Assembly (NCBI GenBank): GCA_946631855.1 | Contig: CAMPAL010000005.1 | Span: 1-49,977, forward strand | Length of the DNA: 49,977 nt | Origin: an uncultured Treponema sp. | GTDB lineage: Bacteria; Spirochaetota; Spirochaetia; Treponematales; Treponemataceae | Direction of reading: 5' to 3' | In this document: one piece after another, positions 26,107-34,754 of the stretch | How the letters are laid out: every line of letters begins with the position of its first letter | Numbering within the stretch: the stretch's first letter is position 1 | Translations under genes and position numbers: made by a program | Notes under the pieces: generated by a model | Seen by the model: only the letters and a program-made list of their open reading frames with translations | Told to the model about the DNA's origin: nothing | The model's database searches: none

Positions 26107-27102
26107 TTAATTATCCAGGTCTTGTATTTCTGTAGCTTGCAGGGCTGTTTTTAGTTTGAAAAGGAAGTTTCCCTGTGTATTTCTGAAGATGTTGCTTAAT
26201 CCTCTAAAGTAGGAAAGAACAAGAGCCAGGGGTCTGTCCCCTTTTGGTTTAAAATTTGCTGCACATTGACTTAAGGCAGATACAGATGAAAGCTTGAGGG
26301 ATTTTATGACTCCTTGTAAAAGAGCTCCTTTTGTGACAGAAAACTTTCCAATTGAAAGAAGAACCTGACCATTTGGAACAACTAAAGAAGTTATCATTAT
26401 GAAAAGCCAGAGACTTATATGTGGAAGAAGATAGATTTTTCGTCCTGATATTTTCTGGAAAAAGAAAGATAAGAAAAAGACGATGATAAGAAAAATCAGA
26501 TTGTTGATGAGAAAAATACAAATTGAGGCCGAAAGAATCAGCAGGATAAGAAGGGGGGTAATTGATTTTTTAGGGGTCTGTCCCCCCATGTTTCTGATTA
26601 AAACAGGCGCTTGGGAAGGAATGTGTAAAATCTGACTTAAAAAAGCTGTCAGGATTCCGCTGAAAATACTAAAAAGCAGCATTAGTCCTAAAAGTGCCAG
26701 AGTTCCTTTTCCAAGATAGATTGATGATAATAAAATTTGAATTAATGCACTAAGGGCAGAACCGAAAATTGAAATGCCGTAAATGCTGAATAATTTATTT
26801 TTACAAACCTGATTTAAACGGGCAAGCAGATACATTGAAATGCCGCTAAAAAATGACTGACTTAGAGAAATTATAAAAAAAGGTGATAGTAATGTGCCTG
26901 ACATTATGCTGGATGCAAGTGATTTTATTAAGGTAAGAAGTAAAAATGATGGAAAAGAAAGGTCAAATGCCAGAAGTATTGCTATATTTCCAAGTCCAAG
27001 TCTGAAAAAAGGAAGAATTTTTGGAAAAATCATTTCTGCATAAGAAAACAGGAGGGTCAGAGCACCAAGATAGGCTATTTTATTTTTATTCTGAAATTGC
27101 AT
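26107..27102 (-). CDS. Gx transporter / HepPP-synthase component I-like membrane protein with EcfT-like C-terminus
   Basis: The N-terminal ~170 residues match the Gx transporter family (also called heptaprenyl diphosphate synthase component I), with about six helices and FRLGLGNIAILLAF. The C-terminal half has more helices and a segment (GQVLLSIGKFSVTKGALLQGVIKSL) resembling EcfT/CbiQ subunits of vitamin transporters. The start at 27102 has GGGAG six bases upstream; an upstream ATG at 27123 lacks one. It overlaps the NusG-II gene by 17 nt. Two repeat copies lie in its frame, encoding GDRP and GGQTP. Substrate unknown. Confidence 0.7.
   Translation of the reverse strand: MQFQNKNKIAYLGALTLLFSYAEMIFPKILPFFRLGLGNIAILLAFDLSFPSFLLLTLIKSLASSIMSGTLLSPFFIISLSQSFFSGISMYLLARLNQVCKNKLFSIYGISIFGSALSALIQILLSSIYLGKGTLALLGLMLLFSIFSGILTAFLSQILHIPSQAPVLIRNMGGQTPKKSITPLLILLILSASICIFLINNLIFLIIVFFLSFFFQKISGRKIYLLPHISLWLFIMITSLVVPNGQVLLSIGKFSVTKGALLQGVIKSLKLSSVSALSQCAANFKPKGDRPLALVLSYFRGLSNIFRNTQGNFLFKLKTALQATEIQDLDN
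26229..26241 (-). repeat. Repeat copy inside the Gx transporter gene, near its 3' end
   Basis: An exact 13-mer on the coding strand read as G-D-R-P, a different frame from the GH120 copy. Confidence 0.85.
26573..26585 (-). repeat. Repeat copy inside the Gx transporter gene, mid-gene
   Basis: An exact 13-mer on the coding strand read as G-G-Q-T-P, in a loop between the Gx and EcfT-like halves. Confidence 0.85.
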
Positions 27103-27430
27103 CAAATTCTCCCGTGTTTTCATATGTAATTATTACTTTGTTTGGAAGACAAACAAGAGGATTTGCCCATCCCTGGTGAACACAGTTTTTATTTGGACAG
27201 GCAGAATCAATGATGTGAACAGATTTATTTTTTATTTCAAAAGTTGTTGGACCAATTGCACCTTCTACAGTGTACACTCCATCCTTATCTAAAGAATATT
27301 CATACTTAATACCATTAGCCTGAACCATTATTTTATTGCTTACAGGAGTTACAGTTTTTTTGAATGAAAAAAATACAGCTATCAGTATTAAGATTAATAT
27401 CAGAAAATCGAGGGGACGGACCTGTTTCAT
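27086..27430 (-). CDS. NusG domain II-like small membrane-anchored protein
   Basis: A 114-residue protein with one N-terminal membrane helix (about 8-22), then a small beta domain. CPNKNCVHQGW and CLPNKVIITYE are typical of NusG-II domain proteins that accompany Gx transporters. In other bacteria this pair is often near redox or flavin-transfer genes, so a role in the Gx-related membrane process is likely but undefined. It follows the GH32 gene by 14 nt and overlaps the Gx gene. A degenerate repeat copy at 27412-27422 lies at codons 3-6. Confidence 0.75.
   Translation of the reverse strand: MKQVRPLDFLILILILIAVFFSFKKTVTPVSNKIMVQANGIKYEYSLDKDGVYTVEGAIGPTTFEIKNKSVHIIDSACPNKNCVHQGWANPLVCLPNKVIITYENTGEFDAISE
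27412..27422 (+). repeat. Degenerate repeat copy GGGGACGGACC
   Basis: One base differs from the core. It lies at the very start of the NusG-II gene, on the non-coding strand of that gene, where codons read Q-V-R-P. Confidence 0.45.
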
Positions 27431-27444
27431 ACTTTTAGTTTAGC

Positions 27445-28896
27445 CTAAAGTTCGTAAAAGCTAAAGTTCACATTACACTGAAGACTTGATTCAAGGGAAA
27501 TTCTGCTTTCTGGAGAATCCATAAAATAAGCATTTGTGAACCAGAATTCACCTTTGTTTAAATAAGTTTCAAGAGAGTTGTAATCTCCTATTATGTGAAC
27601 GTAAAGATCATCAGTTTCGAGTGGCAAGAGAGGAGGGATAATCACTGTTCTCTTAGGGGTCTGTCCCCCATACTTTGTATGACTTCTATCAAAAGTAATT
27701 TTCATTTTGCATAATTCAATAGAAAGTGTGACATATTCTTTGTCGTTAGAAGAAATGTTTAAGGTTATTTCAGAAATCCCTTTGCTGTAAATGTATTCAT
27801 GTGGAATTTCCAGAATCAGTTCAAAAGTTCTTTTGCTTTCTTCCTGAATTAATTTAAATTCGCAGTTGGAAAGTTTTCCCTGTAAAAGAGATTTTTTTAA
27901 TTTTTCGAACTCTCTAATCGGTTTTTGAATCAGTCTGTCTTTGTATAAGGATATTTCACGTGGGAGAGTCATCATTCCTGTCCATTTGTAATGTGAAGGT
28001 GTAATAGGACTTTCCCAGTTCTGCATCCATGCTATTAAGATTCGTCTTTGATCTGGAAGGAGGCAGGTCTGCTGGGCGTAAAAATCGATTCCATAATCAA
28101 TCTGAGCAGCTGTGAAATTGTTTTCAGGACGAGTATCTCTTTGGAAATTAAAAAGACTGTCTAAGGTTCCTGTAATGTAAAGATTATTATCACCATTAAA
28201 AAAGTTTAATTCAGGATTTTCAGTCATATCTTTTGCAGAAATTAAAATGACATCTTTATTATTAAGGGTGAAAAAGTCCGGGCATTCCCAAAGCCTACTG
28301 ATATTTTCTGTGCATTTATCAATGATATTTAAGAATTGCCAGTTTTGTAGATTTTCAGAACGTAAAAGAGCTAATGCTGATTTTCCATTTTTTTGCTGAA
28401 GCATACATATCAAAAAATAGTAGCCGTTTATTTGAAAAACTTTAGGATCTCTAAAGTTGGTAATATCAAAATCGAAAGGAATATTTTCTGCAGTGATTAC
28501 AGGATTTTTTTGAAATTTCACGTATTTTTTGCCATTTCCAAAGGCTAAACACTGTTGTTGTAAAGAATCTTTATCTGTTATTTTTTGAACTCCTGTATAG
28601 ATTAAATAGTGCTTTCCATCGTGTTCAATTGCACTACCACTGAAACATCCGCCATTATCATAGGTCTTATCGGGAAAAAGAGCGATTTTTTTGTTTTTCC
28701 ATTTAAGCATGTTTTTTGAAGTTGCATGTCCCCAGTGCATAGGTCCCCATTTTGTATCAAAAGGATTGTACTGGTAAAAAAGATGAACCTTTCCTTTATA
28801 AAAAGAAAACCCATTTGGGTCATTACACCATCCTTTGGGGGTGGAAAAATGGAAAAAAGGCCTATAATTTTTCGTTATATTTTTCATATTTTCCAT
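27445..28896 (-). CDS. GH32 beta-fructosidase / sucrose-6-phosphate hydrolase-like
   Basis: A 483-residue glycoside hydrolase with all three GH32 motifs: the nucleophile block WCNDPNGF (Asp26), FRDPKVF (Asp150) and the acid/base ECPDF (Glu204). FQ/YQYNP and GPMHWGHA also fit. The C-terminal beta-sandwich is present (about 330-483). It lacks a signal peptide, so it cleaves imported sucrose, sucrose phosphate or fructo-oligosaccharides in the cytoplasm. No sugar transporter is adjacent. The start at 28896 has no clear Shine-Dalgarno; an ATG at codon 4 is also possible. A repeat copy encodes GGQTP near residue 413. Confidence 0.92.
   Translation of the reverse strand: MENMKNITKNYRPFFHFSTPKGWCNDPNGFSFYKGKVHLFYQYNPFDTKWGPMHWGHATSKNMLKWKNKKIALFPDKTYDNGGCFSGSAIEHDGKHYLIYTGVQKITDKDSLQQQCLAFGNGKKYVKFQKNPVITAENIPFDFDITNFRDPKVFQINGYYFLICMLQQKNGKSALALLRSENLQNWQFLNIIDKCTENISRLWECPDFFTLNNKDVILISAKDMTENPELNFFNGDNNLYITGTLDSLFNFQRDTRPENNFTAAQIDYGIDFYAQQTCLLPDQRRILIAWMQNWESPITPSHYKWTGMMTLPREISLYKDRLIQKPIREFEKLKKSLLQGKLSNCEFKLIQEESKRTFELILEIPHEYIYSKGISEITLNISSNDKEYVTLSIELCKMKITFDRSHTKYGGQTPKRTVIIPPLLPLETDDLYVHIIGDYNSLETYLNKGEFWFTNAYFMDSPESRISLESSLQCNVNFSFYEL
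27656..27668 (-). repeat. Repeat copy inside the GH32 gene
   Basis: An exact 13-mer on the coding strand read as G-G-Q-T-P, in the C-terminal beta-sandwich. Confidence 0.85.
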
Positions 28897-28910
28897 TCTA
28901 ACAAATAAAA

Positions 28911-28940
28911 TTGAGTTTTTTAAGGATAATAATGTATACT
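28911..28940 (+). promoter_or_regulatory. Candidate promoter of the A24 peptidase gene, near-leaderless
   Basis: TTGAGT (28911-28916), an 18-nt spacer and TATACT (28935-28940) lie 10 nt before the ATG at 28951. The intervening bases are A/T only, with no ribosome site. Confidence 0.45.
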
Positions 28941-28950
28941 TTAAAAAAAT

Positions 28951-29379
28951 ATGTATATTTTCTTAATTTCGATGTTCTTTTCAGTCCTCTTTTCGCTTCA
29001 GGATTTAAAAAATAAGAAAGTTTCGAATATTCTCCTCTGGACGGGAATACTGGTATTAATAATTTTCCGTATATTTTTTCATTTAAATTATGACTGGAAG
29101 TCAGTTCTGGCAGCTTTTTGTTTTGGACTTTTTTATTTTCTGGTTCGTCTTATAACGAAAAAAAAACTTGGAATGGCAGATGTTTATTTTGGAATTTTTC
29201 AGGGCTTATGTCTGGATTTTCGATTTTACGGAATCTGTGTTTTACTTGAAGTTCTTCTGGCCTTAATCATTATGAATAAAAAACTGAAACAGGGTGATTT
29301 TCCATTTATTCCTTTTATGGCATTATCTTTGAACATACTTTTATGTTTTTGCCTTTTTGGAGAGACTTTATGGAAATAA
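28951..29379 (+). CDS. Prepilin peptidase-like A24 family protein (CpaA/TadV type)
   Basis: This 142-residue hydrophobic protein has about five membrane helices. The two expected catalytic aspartates lie in LFSLQDLKNKKVSN and KKLGMADVYFG, the second being a G-M-A-D variant of the family's G-x-G-D. There is no N-terminal methyltransferase domain, as in stand-alone CpaA/TadV peptidases. No pilus genes are visible nearby, so its substrate is unknown. The downstream HAD gene overlaps its end by 10 nt, indicating an operon. Confidence 0.7.
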   Translation: MYIFLISMFFSVLFSLQDLKNKKVSNILLWTGILVLIIFRIFFHLNYDWKSVLAAFCFGLFYFLVRLITKKKLGMADVYFGIFQGLCLDFRFYGICVLLEVLLALIIMNKKLKQGDFPFIPFMALSLNILLCFCLFGETLWK

Positions 29380-30149
29380 AAATTATTCTATTTGATCTTG
29401 ATTTTACCCTGCTTCATAGTGATAAAAGTGTATCTGAATATACTGTTAATGTTCTGAAGGAATGTTCAAAAAAGGGGATTTTGACGGGTTTTTGTACCAG
29501 CAGAGGGAACTCAACTATAAAAAATCTGCAGGAATTAATTAATCCTGATATTGTTATCTGCAATTCTGGAGCTTGTGTTTATTATCATAATCAATTAATA
29601 CAAAGTGTGACTTTTTCTCAGGAAGAAACTCATGCAATTTTTGAAAACGCTTATTCAGTTTTTGGTTCTGAAGTAGAAATGACTTGTGACACTCTGGATG
29701 ATATGTACTGGAACCGAAAGGATAGTAAAAGTCTGCCATATAATCCAAATGCTTTGTATGATGATTTTCGCAATTTTAATCAGTCTGCAATGAAAATCTG
29801 TATTCAAACTCAGGATGATAAAAAAATTAACAGGGTTATTGAAGGTATTGAAAATTGTGATTTGATTCCTTTTTCTGATATTCCCTGGTATAAACTTTCA
29901 CCTGTGAATGCATCTAAAGAAAAGGGGATAGTTTTTTTATCAGAGTATTTAAAAGTTCCTCTGGAAAATATAGTTGCCTTTGGTGATGATTTTAGTGATA
30001 TAGGTATGCTTAAAATGTGTGGAAAAGGTGTCGCAGTTGCAAATGCAATTCCCCAGGTAAGAGAAATTGCAGATGAACTTACTGATTCTTGTGATCAGGA
30101 TGGTGTTGCGAACTGGATTGTAAAAGCGGGTGTCTTAGAAAAACAATAA
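29370..30149 (+). CDS. HAD-superfamily (Cof-type) phosphatase
   Basis: A ~259-residue HAD hydrolase. Motif I is FDLDFTLLH with the nucleophile Asp, motif II is CTSRG, the motif III lysine lies in SKEKG (NASKEKGIVFL), and motif IV is FGDDFSDIGML. The large C2B cap fits the Cof subfamily, which removes phosphate from sugar phosphates or cofactors. I chose ATG 29370, with GGAGAG six bases upstream, over an ATG 27 nt earlier. The 3' end runs 71 nt into the opposite-strand MATE gene. Confidence 0.85.
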   Translation: MEIKIILFDLDFTLLHSDKSVSEYTVNVLKECSKKGILTGFCTSRGNSTIKNLQELINPDIVICNSGACVYYHNQLIQSVTFSQEETHAIFENAYSVFGSEVEMTCDTLDDMYWNRKDSKSLPYNPNALYDDFRNFNQSAMKICIQTQDDKKINRVIEGIENCDLIPFSDIPWYKLSPVNASKEKGIVFLSEYLKVPLENIVAFGDDFSDIGMLKMCGKGVAVANAIPQVREIADELTDSCDQDGVANWIVKAGVLEKQ

Positions 30150-31461
30150 GAAGTTGAATTGCCATTACAACCCAAATTAATGGTTCACATAGAATAATTC
30201 CCCAGCTGCCTGCTTTTGGAATAATCAGTGCTGTAAAAAGAACTTTTCCTAATAATTCAATAATACTTGAAATAAGCGGCAGATTTTTACTGCCAAGTCC
30301 CTGGAGTGCATTTCTTGTAACAAGCAGTATTCCCAGAACCGGGTAAAATGGCATTGCAAAAGAAATGTATTTTGAACCATAGTTTATAACTTCTGTGGTG
30401 TTGGATCCGCTTATAAGTGAAATTAATGATTTTGAGAAAATAGGAATGATAATTGTACAGATAATTCCCCAGACTGTACTTAAAAGATATAGAGATCTGA
30501 CCCCTTTTTTAATTCGGTCGAATTTTTGTGCTCCATAATTTTGTGAAACAAAGGTAGAAGCAATCATTCCGAAAGTAAAAAGTGGAATGTTGGTGAAAAT
30601 AAATATTTTTCTTGCGGAAATATGTCCTGCCAGGATGAAGGTTCCAAAAGAATTTATGGCTTTCTGGAGAATGACTGTACCAGAGTTTACAAGGGAACTC
30701 ATAAGAGCCATAGAAAGTCCCTGGCTTATTAAATCTTTATAAATAGGTGGGTCAATTTGAAGACTTTTCTTATTTGGAATAAGGATACGACATTTTGCCA
30801 TTATGTAGATAAAGCATAAAATTGCACTGATTCCCTGGGCAATAACTGTTGCAATGGCAGTTCCCCTGACTCCCTGGTGAAAAACAACAATAAGAAGAAT
30901 ATCCAGAAAAATGTTTAATACAGAAGAAGAAATCAGGAAAACTAAAGGCATTATAGAATTGCCTATAGCTCGTAGAAGGCCTGAAAGCAAATGATAGGCA
31001 AATAAAACACCAGAGAAAATAGCCATAATCCAAATGTAGGAATATGCTTCATCAATAATTGAGGCAGGGGTTCCTAAAAGGGTCAGGATTTTATAAAGGA
31101 AAAAATGACCAATCAGCATTATAAAAAGAGTTACTCCTAATGTTATAAAGAAGGATGCAACTACAATTTTTTTAAGTCTGTCTTCTTTTCCTGCTCCGTA
31201 GGCTCTGGCAGCTACAATTCCTAATCCATTACCAAAACCATTACCAAAACCTATAAGTAAATCGTTTACAGCTGAACAGGCGGCAATTGCAGCAAGAGAA
31301 TCTTCACCAAGGAAGTGGCCTACAACAACAATATCAACAGTGTTGTAAAACTGGAGAAAAATATATGATATGAGTAATGGAGCACCAAAGGCAAGCATTG
31401 TTTTTAAAATGTTGTCTCTGGTTAAATCCGGATGAAATAATTTATCAAATCTGCTAGTCAT
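30079..31461 (-). CDS. MATE family efflux protein
   Basis: The second MATE transporter has 460 residues and about 12 membrane helices. Features include MLAFGAPLLISYIFLQFYNTVDIVVVGHFLG, GNGFGNGLGIVAARAYGAG and ASTFVSQNYGAQKFDRIKKG. It belongs to the broad NorM/DinF-like set; the substrate is unknown. The last ~24 codons overlap the HAD gene on the other strand, so the two transcripts share 71 bp. The C-terminal tail (SSSQHHPDHKNQ) is polar and not conserved in type, perhaps an extension gained by stop loss. Confidence 0.9.
   Translation of the reverse strand: MTSRFDKLFHPDLTRDNILKTMLAFGAPLLISYIFLQFYNTVDIVVVGHFLGEDSLAAIAACSAVNDLLIGFGNGFGNGLGIVAARAYGAGKEDRLKKIVVASFFITLGVTLFIMLIGHFFLYKILTLLGTPASIIDEAYSYIWIMAIFSGVLFAYHLLSGLLRAIGNSIMPLVFLISSSVLNIFLDILLIVVFHQGVRGTAIATVIAQGISAILCFIYIMAKCRILIPNKKSLQIDPPIYKDLISQGLSMALMSSLVNSGTVILQKAINSFGTFILAGHISARKIFIFTNIPLFTFGMIASTFVSQNYGAQKFDRIKKGVRSLYLLSTVWGIICTIIIPIFSKSLISLISGSNTTEVINYGSKYISFAMPFYPVLGILLVTRNALQGLGSKNLPLISSIIELLGKVLFTALIIPKAGSWGIILCEPLIWVVMAIQLLIVFLRHPLLQSSSQHHPDHKNQ
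30491..30504 (-). repeat. Degenerate repeat copy GGGGTCAGATCTCT
   Basis: On the minus strand this differs from GGGGACAGACCTCT at two of 14 positions. It lies inside the MATE gene, encoding G-V-R-S. Confidence 0.35.
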
Positions 31462-31494
31462 AGGCGGTATTCTAACGATTTGATAAAAAAAAGT

Positions 31495-33198
31495 TTAGTC
31501 TTTCATGTGGTTGTAAAGATATTCAAGTTCTTTTCGACATGAAAGGAAGATAGGTCCTAATTCTGGATCGAAGTGAGTTCCTAAATTTTTGCTGATTATT
31601 TCGAAGGCTCTGTCAAAAGAAAAAGCTTCCTTGTAGCAGCGTTCACTTACAAGAGCGTCAAAAACATCTGCAAAGGCCATTATTCTTGCTTCAAGAGGAA
31701 TATCGCGTTCTTTAAGACCATCAGGATATCCGCTTCCATCCCATTTTTCATGATGATAATGAGCGACATTTTCTGCAATCATTTTAAATTCTGTATCATC
31801 AACTTTAGCAAGAACCTGACCTACAATTTCTTTACCTGCATTTGGGTGAATCTTCATTTTATTGTATTGTTCTTCAGAATATTTACCCTTAAAGGTTAAA
31901 ATATCATCAGGTACTGCAATTTTTCCTAAATCGTGCATAGGAGCAGCTTTTATAATATCCTGATAAAATTTATCACTTAAAGTTTTGTACTGTTCTGATA
32001 ACTTAAGTTTTTCAACAAAAATTTTAACACATTCGCTGGTACGTTTAATATGACCGCCAGTAGATTTATCGCGGCTTTCAACTACCATAGCCATTCCAGT
32101 AATGATAGATTCCTGAATTTCGTAAAGATTTCTTGTCTTTTTGAAAACTTCATCCTGGAGTTTCAGGTTGTAATTATTCATGAGTTCAATGTATTTTTGC
32201 TGTTGTGTTACATCTTTTATAACTATAAGATATCCGACAATCTCTTTGTTACGCTGGATTGTTCTCATTGATAATTCATTGATGATTTTTCCAGTTGTAA
32301 GAAGTTTTGTCTGCTGATATCCGTTTAACCATTCGTCCGCCCATGGCAGAATTTCTGTCATAAATGGTGATAGAGGTGCATCATCATTTGTAAATTTTTT
32401 ATCAAGACGGAATCCATACAGGAATGGGAAGATGTGTTTTGCATATTCTGTTGAACCCAGATAGCGTTTGTTTATATCAAAAGCAATGTAACCATATTCA
32501 GAACGATGTTCATAGACACTTAAAATACTTAAAGAAATATCATAAAGAACGGCCCTTCTGAAAATGATAAGTGCAATAATGTCCATCAGGGTGTACATGA
32601 ATGGCAAAAAATCTAAATCGAGATGAATTAGTTTTGGGAAAATGTAAATTATAAAGCCAATGAAGAACATGAATAAAAGAGTTAAAACTGTTCTTACAGG
32701 AACATCTTTTTTATTTTTAAGTCCAAGACAAATGTAAGTTATAGAAATAATGAATGTTGAGAAAATAAGGATTAATAGCATGTTGTGCAAAGGACCATAC
32801 TGACGATCCATGTATGACATTCCGTAAATCTGAACAAATTTTGTAGAAACGTAATAAAGTTTATGATGTTTAATACTTGCAATTAAAAAGACAATTATGG
32901 CACCATAAATAAAAAGGAATAATCTGAAGAATATATTTGTTTTATAACCACAAAGTTCAATAATAACGAGAATAATACTAATATTTGTAAAAACTGATCC
33001 AAGATAATAAATCTGAAATGTTGCGTAAAGGCTTTCCCAGTTTTCAGCAAAAGTACTTATAGCAAAACAGTAATTTGCAACATTAGTAAAGAAGAAAAGT
33101 AATATATGTCTTGGATTAACTTTTTGCTGGTATGATTCCAGATAGAAAATAAAACATGCTATCGAAATAATAGCATTAACAAGATAAGCCCACTTCAC
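31495..33198 (-). CDS. Membrane-bound HD-GYP domain protein, predicted cyclic-di-GMP phosphodiesterase
   Basis: The protein has about 567 residues. The N-terminal ~220 residues form seven or so membrane helices like the 7TM sensor regions of histidine kinases. A PAS-like segment (about 225-345) and a short coiled coil follow. The HD-GYP domain has MHDLGKIAVP and HHEKWDGSGYPDGL, both metal and substrate motifs intact. It would hydrolyse cyclic di-GMP in response to a membrane or ligand signal. The start is GTG at 33198, with AGGAGAG five bases upstream. It is divergent from the esterase gene. Confidence 0.9.
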   Translation of the reverse strand: MKWAYLVNAIISIACFIFYLESYQQKVNPRHILLFFFTNVANYCFAISTFAENWESLYATFQIYYLGSVFTNISIILVIIELCGYKTNIFFRLFLFIYGAIIVFLIASIKHHKLYYVSTKFVQIYGMSYMDRQYGPLHNMLLILIFSTFIISITYICLGLKNKKDVPVRTVLTLLFMFFIGFIIYIFPKLIHLDLDFLPFMYTLMDIIALIIFRRAVLYDISLSILSVYEHRSEYGYIAFDINKRYLGSTEYAKHIFPFLYGFRLDKKFTNDDAPLSPFMTEILPWADEWLNGYQQTKLLTTGKIINELSMRTIQRNKEIVGYLIVIKDVTQQQKYIELMNNYNLKLQDEVFKKTRNLYEIQESIITGMAMVVESRDKSTGGHIKRTSECVKIFVEKLKLSEQYKTLSDKFYQDIIKAAPMHDLGKIAVPDDILTFKGKYSEEQYNKMKIHPNAGKEIVGQVLAKVDDTEFKMIAENVAHYHHEKWDGSGYPDGLKERDIPLEARIMAFADVFDALVSERCYKEAFSFDRAFEIISKNLGTHFDPELGPIFLSCRKELEYLYNHMKD

Positions 33199-33305
33199 TA
33201 AAACTCTCCTAGTTATATTTCTATTATAAATAACTAAATTAAAAAGCACAAATAAAAATAGTTAACTATGGAAAAAGAAAAGTTAATTATTTAATATTAG
33301 GATTC

Positions 33306-34751
33306 ATGAGTATGAAAATTTTTTACAAAAAAGCATTTATGCTGATTACAGCAGGATTATTATCTTTAAGTTTGTTTGCAAAAGAAAAAGTAAGTTTTGT
33401 TACTGAAAAAGTTCCTGGAGATAAAGAACTGGTTATTTATGTTACTGCAAATGACTGGGGGCCTTCTGTAGATAAAATTGTTTTTAATACAGGAAAAGAA
33501 ATAAAACCTGAAGAAATAGAAGTAGATGAATTTGAAATTTCCAAAGAAAAACGCCGTGAATCAAATCATGATTCAAGAACGGACTGGCAGGAAATTGAAC
33601 TTGAAGCAGATGATGTTTATTGTTCAGATGGATATGGAAATAAAGTTGCAGGTTCAAGTAAATATCTGACAGCGGTTTTTAATAATTTACCTGACAGCGA
33701 AAATTGTTCACCATTTGCCGGTAGTCTGATAAAAGGTGTAAATAATGTTTATGGCTATAGAATTGAAAATGATGATTTAGACCTTAACATTTATAAAATG
33801 GCAGGAATGGTAAATCCTCTTGGTGCTAAGTTTAAAACTTCAGAATTTATAACAGATCAGTATAAGATGTCGTATGCCTTTTATAATCCTCCTAAAAAAG
33901 CAGATAAAACACCTTTAATTATATGGCTGCATGGTATTTCTGAAGGTGGAAACAATCCTTATGTTGCTATGTTTGGAATTAAGTCTGTAAATCTTGCCAG
34001 TGAAGAAATTCAGAAATATTTTAAGGATGGGGCAAGTGTTTTGATTCCTCAGTGTCCAACAGCCTGGCTTGAAACAACAACTTTAGATGCAAATGGAATG
34101 AGAGTCTGGGAACCAATTGATATTGCAGGAACAATCAACAAATATGTAAATCCTGTAAAAGGTATTCTTGGTATGCTTACAAATATTCCGGTTAATCAGA
34201 TTGTGGAAGAAAAACCTTTGGCAAAGACTTCATATTATACAGAAAGTCTTATGGCTCTTATTGAAACTTATCTGGATTTAAATCCATATATCGACAGAAA
34301 TAGAATTTATATTGGTGGATGTTCTGCCGGTGGTTATATGACTTTAAATATGCTGATAGAAAAACCAGGCTTTTTTGCAGCTGCAATTCCAACTTGCGAA
34401 GTTTATGTAAATAATAAAATTACAGATAAAGAAATTCAGGAACTGGCAAAAGTACCTGTGTGGTTTGTTCAGGCAAAAAATGATGGAACGGCAAAACCTG
34501 CAGTTTATGTATCACCAACTTTTGAAAGACTTGAAAATGCAGGGGCTTCAAATGTACATCTGTCAATGTATGAAGGTGTTTTTGATAAGACAGGAAAATA
34601 TCTTGCTAAAAAAGATGATGACGATGACCCTGACAAAGTTTATGAATATAACGGTCATTATTCCTGGATTTATGTTTTGAATAATGATCCAAATGAAGAT
34701 GGGAAATCAATTTTTGAATGGCTTTCTGAACAGAAAAAATATAGCCGGTAA
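33306..34751 (+). CDS. Secreted alpha/beta-hydrolase esterase (CE1/PHB depolymerase-like)
   Basis: A 481-residue protein with a signal peptide (about 1-25, ending SLFAKEK). Residues ~30-190 form an N-terminal domain of unknown type; from ~200 on is an alpha/beta hydrolase. It has the oxyanion strand IIWLHGISEGGN, the nucleophile elbow GGCSAGGYM, an acidic segment near VWFVQAKNDG and the probable catalytic His in YNGHYSW. Similar enzymes remove feruloyl or acetyl groups from plant polymers, fitting the xylosidase gene nearby; the substrate is inference. The ATGs at 33306 and 33312 are both possible starts. It ends 3 nt from the convergent MATE gene. Confidence 0.8.
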   Translation: MSMKIFYKKAFMLITAGLLSLSLFAKEKVSFVTEKVPGDKELVIYVTANDWGPSVDKIVFNTGKEIKPEEIEVDEFEISKEKRRESNHDSRTDWQEIELEADDVYCSDGYGNKVAGSSKYLTAVFNNLPDSENCSPFAGSLIKGVNNVYGYRIENDDLDLNIYKMAGMVNPLGAKFKTSEFITDQYKMSYAFYNPPKKADKTPLIIWLHGISEGGNNPYVAMFGIKSVNLASEEIQKYFKDGASVLIPQCPTAWLETTTLDANGMRVWEPIDIAGTINKYVNPVKGILGMLTNIPVNQIVEEKPLAKTSYYTESLMALIETYLDLNPYIDRNRIYIGGCSAGGYMTLNMLIEKPGFFAAAIPTCEVYVNNKITDKEIQELAKVPVWFVQAKNDGTAKPAVYVSPTFERLENAGASNVHLSMYEGVFDKTGKYLAKKDDDDDPDKVYEYNGHYSWIYVLNNDPNEDGKSIFEWLSEQKKYSR

Positions 34752-34754
34752 AAA

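Noticed and set aside
28932..29015. A 27-codon frame starting at ATG 28932 before the A24 peptidase gene
   Set aside because: It is out of frame with A24, soon stops and has no recognisable features; its ATG overlaps the proposed -10.
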